DNA from: an uncultured Phycisphaerales bacterium
GTDB lineage: Bacteria > Planctomycetota > Phycisphaerae > Phycisphaerales > UBA1924
Reading direction: 5' to 3'
DNA length: 51,450 nucleotides
Assembly (NCBI GenBank): GCA_937871915.1
Contig: CALMPG010000197.1
Location: 1-51,450 of the forward strand
Each line of letters begins with the position of its first letter. Position 1 is the first letter of the stretch. The translations under genes and the position numbers were made by a program. Below, in pieces: positions 16,600 through 24,203 of this stretch. The notes below the pieces were generated by a model. It made no database searches, was not told where the DNA came from, and saw only the letters and a list, made by a program, of their open reading frames with translations.

Positions 16600-17352
16600 T
16601 CAGCGGCGCCGGCGAGCCAGCACCAGCCCGCCGAGTCCCGCCAGCGTCAGCGCCCCCGGCCCGGGGATCACGCGCACGGAGAAGTCGTCGGTGTACGCCG
16701 TCGAGCCGCCCGTGCCCTGGCTGATGTTGGCGATGTCCACGTCGGTCAGGTTGATGTGTGTCGTGTTGTCGAACGCGCTGCCGTACACGTAGGCGCCGTC
16801 CACGTACAGCGCGGCCGAGCCGTCGGTGAAGTTCAGGTAGTAGTTGAACCTGGTCCACGTGTCCCGCGACACCGTCACGCCGGTGTCGAGGAGGTTCAGC
16901 TGCGCGTCGGTCGCGACCACTTTTCCGTCGAACGACGAGACGAAGAACGCCCCGGGCACGCCCATCGAGCTGAACACGTCCACCCCGTGCAGGCCGCCGC
17001 TCGTGCTCGTGGCGGGCAGGTAGACCCAGAGTTCCACCGCCAGCGTGCTGCCGTCGGTGCGGGTGGCCCAGCCGGCGGTGATGTCCAGGTACGCGTCGCG
17101 CTCCAGCCCGCTGGTGGCGCTGGTCAGGCTGCGCTCGACGTTCACGCCGCTGCGGGCCAGGATGCTCGCCGAGGACGCGGTGACGACCTGGTGGCCGAGC
17201 GTCGAGTTGAAGTTGGTCCAGCCGTTCTGGCCGCTCACCGCCCCCACGGACCAGAGCGGGGCTTCCCAGTCCGACTGAACCAGCGTCTGGGCTTGGGCCA
17301 AACCCGCGGCCAGTGCGACCACGGCGCAGGGGAGTCCGATGAGAGTCTTCAT
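16600..17352 (-). CDS. Secreted LamG-like protein with PEP-CTERM-like tail
   Basis: A 250-residue protein with a signal peptide (MKTLIGLPCAVVALAAGLAQA) and a beta-sandwich region that looks concanavalin/LamG-like (residues about 25-215, with AVELWVYLPATST and WTRFNYYLNFTDGSAALYVDGAYV). It ends in IPGPGALTLAGLGGLVLARRRR: Pro-rich motif, hydrophobic helix and an Arg cluster, the layout of PEP-CTERM-type sorting signals that are processed by an exosortase. It is probably an extracellular or cell-surface binding protein. The ATG has GGAAGG upstream. A TACCTT hexamer (rc of 17407-17412) about 55 bases upstream may be its promoter. Confidence 0.8.
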   Translation of the reverse strand: MKTLIGLPCAVVALAAGLAQAQTLVQSDWEAPLWSVGAVSGQNGWTNFNSTLGHQVVTASSASILARSGVNVERSLTSATSGLERDAYLDITAGWATRTDGSTLAVELWVYLPATSTSGGLHGVDVFSSMGVPGAFFVSSFDGKVVATDAQLNLLDTGVTVSRDTWTRFNYYLNFTDGSAALYVDGAYVYGSAFDNTTHINLTDVDIANISQGTGGSTAYTDDFSVRVIPGPGALTLAGLGGLVLARRRR

Positions 17353-17433
17353 GACCGATTCCTTCCGATGACCTGAAAAGGGGGGAGAGAGGACCAGACC
17401 CCTGGGAAGGTACAGTGGCCGCTCGACATAGCC

Positions 17434-17450
17434 ACCACAATGGGGGAAAT
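17434..17450. other. 17-mer shared with 8234-8250
   Basis: ACCACAATGGGGGAAAT lies in the divergent region between the LamG-like gene and the MFS gene, 81 bases upstream of the former. It matches the copy at 8234 at 15 of 17 positions. Confidence 0.4.
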
Positions 17451-17573
17451 GTGTGGGATTTTTCGGTTATGACGCCTGTGCGGGCCGGCACCCCTTCACG
17501 AGGCGCGAGTCCGAAAACCCAGTCGATCCTGCTGCCGGTCAGGAAAGGGCATATCGAAAACAGTCAATACGCA

Positions 17574-17579
17574 TAGGCT
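17574..17579 (+). promoter_or_regulatory. Putative -10 element TAGGCT of MFS gene
   Basis: TAGGCT lies 28 bases before the GTG start, identical to the hexamer before the zinc-ribbon gene at 2627. Confidence 0.35.
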
Positions 17580-17607
17580 CCCTCCCTCCCGAGCGTGGGG
17601 GGCGCTC

Positions 17608-18900
17608 GTGTCCAGCACTCCTCCACCCATCCTCCCGGCGCCGATTTCGTCGGTCATCGGCGCGCCGACCCCGGCGCGGGCCGCCTGGGTGGTTCCGGTG
17701 CACATCGCGGCGTCCTCGCTGGTGCAGTCGGTGTGGATGTCGGTGGTGTTCATCACGCCGATCCTCGCCAAGAAGCACTTCAAGGCGGCGGACTGGCAGA
17801 CGCTGGTCATCACGGCGGCCCCGACGGTCTTCTTCACGCTCTCGATCTTCTGGAACGACCTGTTCCGTCGGCGGTCGTTCGCGATGTACATGCTTCTGTT
17901 CTGGCTGGTGGCGTGCGCTCCGGCGGCGCTGATCGCGTTTGCGGACAACTACACGTTCCTGGTGATCCCGTACCTGATCATGTGCGTGGGGGGCGCGGGC
18001 CTGCATCCGGCCACGGGCGACCTGTACCGAGCGCTGTATCCCGCGGCGATCCGGGGGCGGATCTACTCGCTGGTGTGGGGCTCCTCGATGGTCATCGGGG
18101 CGGCGGCGGGGTGGTTCGCGGGGCACTCGCTCGACGGTCACCCGGATGCCTATCGGGTCATCTACCCGGTGACGGCCGCGCTGCAACTCCTCGGCGCGGG
18201 GATGTTCATGCTTCTCTCGCACGCGAGCGGGCACTCGTCGGCCCGGGTGCACGACGCCTCGGCCGACACGCGCTCGATGTGGAAGCGCGTGACCGAGCCG
18301 ATCACGCACGCGCGGGAGGTGCTGGCGGAGGACCCGATCTTCGCCCGCTACGAGGCGAGTTTCATGACGTATGGGGTGGGGTGGATGATCTGCTACGCGC
18401 TGCTGCCGCTGCTGGTGACCGACAAGCTGCGTCTGTCGTACGAGTCGATCGCCGAGTCCACGCACGTGGCGTACTGGGTGGCGCTGGCCGTGATGATCTA
18501 TCCCGCCGGCATGCTGATGGACCGCATCGGGGCCGTGCGCACGACCGGGCTCTCGTTCCTGCTGCTGACGCTCTATCCCATCGGGCTGATGCTCTCGGGC
18601 GACGCGAGGCAGCTGCTCATCACCAGCGTCGTGTACGGGGTGGCGCACTCGGGGGCGAACGTGGGCTGGATGCTGGGCCCGGTCTCGCTGGCTCCCACGC
18701 CGGAGAAGGTGCCGCAGTACGTGGCGATCCACGCGACGCTGGTGGGCGTCCGCGGGAAGGTGTTCCAGTTCGCCGGAATGGCGTTGTACTGGGTGACGGG
18801 CTCGTTCGCCACGCCGCTGGCGATCGCCGCGCTGGCGCTGGCGTGGAGCGCGGTGCAGATGTGGCAGCTCGACCGGCGGATGGGCCCGCGGGGGAAGTAG
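17608..18900 (+). CDS. MFS-type permease
   Basis: A 430-residue integral membrane protein with about twelve hydrophobic helices, the first from residue 28 (VVPVHIAASSLVQSVWMSVVFI). Charged loops FRRRSF and MDRIGAVR sit where MFS proteins carry their inter-helix motifs, and MCVGGAGLHPATGDLYRALYP resembles the helix 4-5 region. Substrate not predictable; metabolite or drug efflux are both possible. The GTG start is preceded by GGGGGG at suitable distance. Its gene is divergent from the LamG-like gene and ends four bases before the convergent prepilin-like gene's stop. Confidence 0.8.
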   Translation: MSSTPPPILPAPISSVIGAPTPARAAWVVPVHIAASSLVQSVWMSVVFITPILAKKHFKAADWQTLVITAAPTVFFTLSIFWNDLFRRRSFAMYMLLFWLVACAPAALIAFADNYTFLVIPYLIMCVGGAGLHPATGDLYRALYPAAIRGRIYSLVWGSSMVIGAAAGWFAGHSLDGHPDAYRVIYPVTAALQLLGAGMFMLLSHASGHSSARVHDASADTRSMWKRVTEPITHAREVLAEDPIFARYEASFMTYGVGWMICYALLPLLVTDKLRLSYESIAESTHVAYWVALAVMIYPAGMLMDRIGAVRTTGLSFLLLTLYPIGLMLSGDARQLLITSVVYGVAHSGANVGWMLGPVSLAPTPEKVPQYVAIHATLVGVRGKVFQFAGMALYWVTGSFATPLAIAALALAWSAVQMWQLDRRMGPRGK

Positions 18901-18904
18901 CGGC

Positions 18905-19792
18905 TCAGCGCCGGAGGTCGTCGAAGATGAAGGTGTAGTCGGAGTTGCTCAGCGCGCCGGGCTCGTTCCAGCCCGGCTTGACGGCCAGGTAGTTGGCGTG
19001 CCCGTCGAGGAAGCCCATGACCGACTTGTTGATGTCCTTGTAGCTGTTCTTGAGCTTGAAGGAGGGGCTGTAGTTGTTGACCACGATGTCGGCGAACTGG
19101 TCGTTGAGCCACACGAACCGGGAGGGCACGAACGTGTCCGCCAGGCGCATCCGGTCGCACCCGAGCGCGAACGCCTTGACGGTCCCGAGCGAGTAGACCT
19201 GGTCCCACCACTTGATGTTGAACATGTACGAGGTGCCCACGTCGTCGTAGGCCGAGAGCGGCGACTGGGTCGGATTCACCCGGACATCGTTGCTCCGCTC
19301 GTAGCTCACGCGCTCGGCCGGGTCCTTGAACACGTCCATCCGCAGGCTCTGGCGCGACGGGTCCTGCGCCGGCAGCCGCAGCGGCGCGGGCGGGGCGTAG
19401 ATGTCCAGCGTCGGGTACAGGTACGGGTTGAGCGGGCGGTCCGCGGCCTCCACGTCCCACCCTCCCCCCGCGATCGACGCCCAGTCGCCGTGGTTGTTCT
19501 TGCCCCCGTACTGCCACGTGGCCCACCCGACCAGCGCACCGGAGGTGGACGAGGGCGTCGATCCCCGCTGGTATGTGAGCGTCAGCGGCATGTACTGCTT
19601 GTTGTCGTCCCGATATGAGTGCGCCGCGACGGTGATCTGGCGGATGTTGCTCAGCGACACCGCCCTCCAGCCGGCCAGGCGGGCGTTGCCCAGCGCGGGC
19701 AGCAGGATCCCCACCAGGAGGGCGATGATCGCGATCACCACCAGCAGTTCGATGAGCGTGAAGCCGGTCTGGCCGGAGGAACGAGTGCGCAT
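18905..19792 (-). CDS. Prepilin-type protein
   Basis: About 295 residues with leader [10 protein letters not shown] before [18 protein letters not shown], the prepilin peptidase recognition sequence. The domain after the N-terminal helix differs from the other two in this window: it has [33 protein letters not shown] and a final [16 protein letters not shown]. The terminal Asp-Gly is kept, but the His ten residues before it is missing. The start at 19792 has AAAGGG upstream; an earlier in-frame ATG would place a Pro-rich extension before the signal. It lies in the same orientation as the large Cys-rich gene, separated from it by a terminator. Confidence 0.86.
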   Translation of the reverse strand: MRTRSSGQTGFTLIELLVVIAIIALLVGILLPALGNARLAGWRAVSLSNIRQITVAAHSYRDDNKQYMPLTLTYQRGSTPSSTSGALVGWATWQYGGKNNHGDWASIAGGGWDVEAADRPLNPYLYPTLDIYAPPAPLRLPAQDPSRQSLRMDVFKDPAERVSYERSNDVRVNPTQSPLSAYDDVGTSYMFNIKWWDQVYSLGTVKAFALGCDRMRLADTFVPSRFVWLNDQFADIVVNNYSPSFKLKNSYKDINKSVMGFLDGHANYLAVKPGWNEPGALSNSDYTFIFDDLRR

Positions 19793-19848
19793 GGCGGGCC
19801 CTTTCGACGGGTGCGACCGGCCGCGCGGCCGCGGGTGGCTGGACAAGA

Positions 19849-19876
19849 AAGGCCCGGGCGTTTGGTCCCGGGCCTT
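19849..19876 (-). terminator. Intrinsic terminator of the Cys-rich repeat gene
   Basis: AAGGCCCGGG-8 nt-CCCGGGCCTT forms a 10-bp perfect stem. On the minus strand it is followed by TTTCTTG. It lies 97 bases beyond the stop at 19973 and upstream of the next minus-strand gene. Confidence 0.75.
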
Positions 19877-19972
19877 CGAGAGGGGTCCGAGGACCCGAAA
19901 GGTGGTCGAAAGAAGGGCGAGCGGAGCGGCCGTGCGGCACGGCGGCTCCGCCCGCCGTGGAAGGTGGGGGGC

Positions 19973-22900
19973 CTAGTTGCAGCCTCCCGCGAACCAGGAG
20001 TTCAGGAAGTCGAAGATGTTCTGGACCGAGAGGGTGCCGGAGGTGCCGTCGCCGCCGACGAGCGCCCCCTTCTTGCCCGCGAACCAGTCGTTGAGGAAGT
20101 CGAAGATGTCCTGCACTTCGAGCGAGGCGTTGTGGTTGTAGTTGGCGTAGCAGCAGGGGCTGGTGGTGTTGCCCAGCGAGCCCGGCGTGGTCACCGGGGT
20201 GTTGCAGATCGCCGAGCCGGGGACGAACTTCGAGAGCACGGTGCCCGAGGTCGTGTCCAGAGCCGCGGCACAGGCCGCGGCATTGGCGAAGGCCGTGGAG
20301 CAGGTGGACCCGCGGCAGCACACGCCCGCGGGAGCCGCGCACGGATCCGTGGGAGAGCAGGCCGTGCCGGCGCCCTGGGGGATGCCGGAGGTGTTGACGC
20401 ACTCCTCCTGGCAGGTCACGCTGCAGAAGGTGCCCACGCAGCAGGCGCCGATGCCGGGCTGGGTGCAGGCGTTGACCGCGGTGCAGGCGGCGTTGTAGAT
20501 CCAGAAGTTGGGGGCGGTGCACGCCGCCTGCACGCCCACCGTGCACGAGAGCGAGGTCGCGTTGCAGCAGGCGCCGGAGGGCGCCGGGGAGACGGCCGTG
20601 GGGCAGAAGGCGACCTCGCAGGAGCGGAGGTCGAGGCCGAAGAGGGTGCCGGTGCAGGCCGAGCGGGCCACGACGGCGCAGGTGAAGTTGGCGCCGTTGA
20701 CCGTGCAGCACGCGCCCCACTGGGGCGGGCACCCGATCGTGGGCTCGCAGACCGTGCCGTTTCCGGAGTAGACGCCGCTGAGGCCGCCGTTGTTGGTGGT
20801 GGTGCAGCGGTCGATGGGCTGGATGGTGCAGACGGGGCAGGCCGAGGCGGCGGTGGTGTAGCAGCAGGCCCCGGCGTTGGCCGTGAAGACCGCGGGGGAG
20901 CACGAGGCGGTGTTGGCGACCCACGTGCCGAACAGGCCACCCTGGTTGTACTTGCGGGTGCAGCGTGTCGGGCGCACCTGCACGGTGCAGGCGGCGGGCG
21001 TGGAGTTGTCGAGGGGCGTGTGGATGCACGCGCCGAGCGACGGGGTGATGTTGGGGCTGGTGCTGCACCCGGAGATCGGGGGCGAGGAGGAGGGTCCGCA
21101 GCAGGTGTTGACGTAGAAGTTGCCGCCGAGGCCGGTGTTGAAGGGGCCCGTGTTGGCGTCGTTGGAGCCGTTGGGGTAGTTGTCGCAGTTGACCTTGTAG
21201 GTGATGATGCACAGGGGCCCGGAGGCCGGGAAGTTGGGATCGGTGAAGACGCAGGCGCCCATCTGGGCGGCCAGTCCGAACGGACCGGGCTTGCAGATGT
21301 TGGCGCTGCACGTGGTGCCGTCGCCGCGGTACTGGCCCTGCAGGCCGCCCTGGAAGTAGGTGGAGGTGCAGTGGGAGGAGATGTGCACGGCGCACAAGAC
21401 GTCCGTGGTCGCCGTCGCGTTGAAGCAGCAGGCGCCCACGCCCGCCGTGCTCGTGGGGCAGGAGTCGCCCGGGGCGCAGGCGACCTGGTGGCCCGAGTAG
21501 GCGCCGCCGAAACCGCCGATGGTCGGCGACTGGGTGCAGCGGGTGGTGAGTTCCACCGTGCATTGGACCGAGGAGAGGCCGTCGAAGGAGTAGCAGCACG
21601 CGCCGGAGACCGTCGCGCACGTCGGGTCCGCCGCGCAGGTGGTCGTGGGCCCGCGGAAGACGCCGCCGAGGCCGCCGCCGGCGATGGAGAGTTCGCAGTG
21701 GGTCGAGATGTCCGCGACGCACTGGACGCCGCCGCCGAAGAAGCAGCAGGCGCCGATGACGCTGTCGCACGGGCCCGAGGGGGCGCACGCCGTGCCGTCG
21801 CCGAGGTACACGCCCGCCAGGCCGAAGGGCACGCTGCTGGTGCAGCGGGTGCCCATCACGGCCAGGCAGGAGGTGCCGCCGGTGTTGATGTCGTAGTAGC
21901 AGCAGGCCCCGATCACGGCCGCCATGTTCGCCACCGCGCTGGTGGCCGAGCCGCAGGAGTTGGTGAGCACGACGCGGAAGCGCCCGTCGCGGGCGGCCGA
22001 GTCGGCGAGCATGTTCACGCGCAGCTGGTACCCGTGCGTGCCCTCGTAGGTCCAGGTGTTGTCCAGAGTGAACTGGCCGCAGGAGTCCTGCATGTCCACC
22101 CAGTTGTTGCTGAACGACGGTTCCTCGTGCTGCCACTGGGCGGTGATCGGGAAGGAGCCGGCGAAGAAGACGTTGCCGACCATGCCGAATCGGCTGTACT
22201 CGAGCTGGGCCTTGTCGTAGGGCCCGCCGAAGATCACCGGCGGCTGGCAGGGGATGCTCGAGCCGTCGAGGTACAGGACTCCGCCGCGGCTCAGGTCGGT
22301 CAGGCCGGTGTTGACCGGGCAGGCCTCGGGCCCGGGCCCGCCCCAGGAGACCAGCAGCGCGTTGCCGTCGGCGCTGAGCGCGCCGCCCATGCCGATGCCG
22401 CCCGTGGACGGGAAGGGCTGGCCGCCGTTGAGGCTCTGCAGGTACGCGCCGAACTCCATCGGCACGCCGCCGTTGAGCGTCGGCTTCCAGATGAACTGCA
22501 CGGCCGGGAGGCCCGAGCTGAACGGGGGCTGCGAAACGCCGATGATCGTGTTGCCGTCGTCGGAGATGGCGCGGGGCACCATGGGGTTGCCCGCGGAGGC
22601 GGGGTCCGCGAAGCCGAGCACCGTGCGCACCCACACGCCGGTGGAGGGGTTGCGCACGTAGCGGCAGAGGGCGCCGTTCTGGGTGCTGTCGCTCAGGTCG
22701 TAGGTCGCGGCGCCGCTGCTGAGCGGTGCGGCCACGATGGTGCCCAGGCGCGTCATCACCGCGCCCGTCAGGGAGCCGGCGCCGTACGTGTCGAGGAGGA
22801 TCTCGGTGGCGGGCAGGCAGGGGTTGCGGGGCGAGCAGACGCCGTTGCCGATCCAGAAGTTGGCCGCGCCGCAGGCCGTCTTGTCGGAGATCTTGCAGCT

Positions 22901-24106
22901 CAGCGAATCGGCGTTGCAGCACGCGCCGGAGGCCGGGGGGTTGGGAACGGGGGGACAGGGGTTGGCCGTGCAGGTGGTGTCGAAGAGGGCCACGCTCGTG
23001 CCGGTGCACGTGGCGGGGTCCACCAGGGTGCAGGTGCCGCCGTTGCAGCAGGCCCGGACGGGGCGGGGGAGGAAGAACTGGCCCGACGCGGTGTCACGCT
23101 CCCACAGAGCCAGGCAGGTGGAGTTGCAGGAGAGCGGGGCGCCGGCGGGGTCGGTCGTGGCGTGGGTGTCGCGTCCGAGGACGTAGTTGCCGTCGGCGGA
23201 GACGTCCCAGGCCTGCGAGAAGTTCTGGCAGCCGGCGCCGGTCCCGATGAGGGGGAGCATCTGCGTGGTGCCGTCGGCGGCGTTGTAGACGAAGCCGCGG
23301 GTGGAGCACCCCGTCGTGCCGAACGCGCCGTACCACGATCCGCCCACGATGAACTGGCCGGTGGAGGAGATGCCGTAGGGCGTGGCGATGCCAGCGTCGC
23401 ACTTGCTGGCGCCGAGGCCGGGCCCGCCGGTGTTGTTGGGGATTCCGCCGCAGTTGGTCCACGAGTCGGTGGACGAGTCGTAGCGGAAGGGCAGGTTGTG
23501 GCCGTGGCTGCAGGGGTAGTTGCCGCAGGTCAGGTCACCGCCGATCCAGTAGTTCGGGCTCACGCACGAGGACTTGGGCACCGTCAGGCAGACGCCCGAG
23601 AGGGCGTTGCAGCAGCCGCCGAGCGTCGGCGGCGTCGTGGGGCAGGGATTGGGGCTGCAGGAAGACGTGTTCGGCATGGAATAGTTCGGCGGGAGGCACT
23701 GCGAGGCGTCCATGACCACGCAGGTCGTGCCGTTGCAGCACGGGCGGGTGCCGACGTAGTTGCCGAACAGGCCGGGGTTGGACTGCGGCCAGGGCGTCGT
23801 GCCGTAGAAACCGTTGTAGAGCCCGGCGCTCAGATAGAACGCCGGGCCGCCGAGGTCCGACATTTTCAGGGCGCCGTCGTAGCCGCGGATCACCGGGCCC
23901 AGAAAGGTGCCGGTGGGCGCGCCGCGGGTGTAGGCGGTCACCCGCGCGTACACGTTCTCGTCGAGGATGGTGCCGAGGGTGGTGTTGCCGTCGTTGGACA
24001 GGTCGCTGCCCAGGCCCGTGAGGATCAGTTTCGGCTGGGCCATCGCGGCGGTACACATCACCAGCGTGGCGAGCAGGCAAAGACATCCGTGCATACAGCG
24101 GTTCAT
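19973..24106 (-). CDS. Large exported Cys-rich repeat protein with Ig-like and GC-type dockerin domains
   Basis: A 1377-residue protein with signal peptide MNRCMHGCLCLLATLVMCTAAMA. The first part (about 24-650) looks like a propeller-type or repeat region with phrases such as VSADGNYVLGRD, ISDDGNTIIGVS and LSADGNALLVSW, interrupted by Cys repeats. An Ig-like domain follows (about 670-770, ending RFRVVLTNSCGSATS). About fifteen Cys modules of 35-60 residues follow a G-A-C-C...C...C...GG...G...C...C pattern. The tail holds two dockerin-like repeats (LEVQDIFDFLNDWFAG and LSVQNIFDFLNSWFAGGC) and a final Cys-Asn. It is probably an extracellular disulfide-rich surface or matrix protein; function unknown. 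GGAGG precedes the ATG. Confidence 0.85.
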   Translation of the reverse strand: MNRCMHGCLCLLATLVMCTAAMAQPKLILTGLGSDLSNDGNTTLGTILDENVYARVTAYTRGAPTGTFLGPVIRGYDGALKMSDLGGPAFYLSAGLYNGFYGTTPWPQSNPGLFGNYVGTRPCCNGTTCVVMDASQCLPPNYSMPNTSSCSPNPCPTTPPTLGGCCNALSGVCLTVPKSSCVSPNYWIGGDLTCGNYPCSHGHNLPFRYDSSTDSWTNCGGIPNNTGGPGLGASKCDAGIATPYGISSTGQFIVGGSWYGAFGTTGCSTRGFVYNAADGTTQMLPLIGTGAGCQNFSQAWDVSADGNYVLGRDTHATTDPAGAPLSCNSTCLALWERDTASGQFFLPRPVRACCNGGTCTLVDPATCTGTSVALFDTTCTANPCPPVPNPPASGACCNADSLSCKISDKTACGAANFWIGNGVCSPRNPCLPATEILLDTYGAGSLTGAVMTRLGTIVAAPLSSGAATYDLSDSTQNGALCRYVRNPSTGVWVRTVLGFADPASAGNPMVPRAISDDGNTIIGVSQPPFSSGLPAVQFIWKPTLNGGVPMEFGAYLQSLNGGQPFPSTGGIGMGGALSADGNALLVSWGGPGPEACPVNTGLTDLSRGGVLYLDGSSIPCQPPVIFGGPYDKAQLEYSRFGMVGNVFFAGSFPITAQWQHEEPSFSNNWVDMQDSCGQFTLDNTWTYEGTHGYQLRVNMLADSAARDGRFRVVLTNSCGSATSAVANMAAVIGACCYYDINTGGTSCLAVMGTRCTSSVPFGLAGVYLGDGTACAPSGPCDSVIGACCFFGGGVQCVADISTHCELSIAGGGLGGVFRGPTTTCAADPTCATVSGACCYSFDGLSSVQCTVELTTRCTQSPTIGGFGGAYSGHQVACAPGDSCPTSTAGVGACCFNATATTDVLCAVHISSHCTSTYFQGGLQGQYRGDGTTCSANICKPGPFGLAAQMGACVFTDPNFPASGPLCIITYKVNCDNYPNGSNDANTGPFNTGLGGNFYVNTCCGPSSSPPISGCSTSPNITPSLGACIHTPLDNSTPAACTVQVRPTRCTRKYNQGGLFGTWVANTASCSPAVFTANAGACCYTTAASACPVCTIQPIDRCTTTNNGGLSGVYSGNGTVCEPTIGCPPQWGACCTVNGANFTCAVVARSACTGTLFGLDLRSCEVAFCPTAVSPAPSGACCNATSLSCTVGVQAACTAPNFWIYNAACTAVNACTQPGIGACCVGTFCSVTCQEECVNTSGIPQGAGTACSPTDPCAAPAGVCCRGSTCSTAFANAAACAAALDTTSGTVLSKFVPGSAICNTPVTTPGSLGNTTSPCCYANYNHNASLEVQDIFDFLNDWFAGKKGALVGGDGTSGTLSVQNIFDFLNSWFAGGCN

Positions 24107-24159
24107 GGCGGGCCTCCGTGTCGGGGGATCGGGGGGTCTGAGAGAGGACTCGAATGCGT

Positions 24160-24181
24160 CCGGGCGCCTTTCGGCACCCGG
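24160..24181 (-). terminator. Hairpin with GAAA loop between two exported-protein genes
   Basis: On the minus strand CCGGGTGCC-GAAA-GGCGCCCGG has one T-G wobble, extended by GCGT/ACGC after a bulge. It lies 23 bases after the stop of the PEP-CTERM-like gene, without a T-run. Confidence 0.55.
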
Positions 24182-24203
24182 AACGCGGGAGGAAGCGATT
24201 CGA

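Noticed and set aside
17451..17576. 41-codon frame starting at GTG 17451 after the 17-mer
   Set aside because: Third codon positions are not GC-biased as in neighbouring genes, and no motif or ribosome site supports it.
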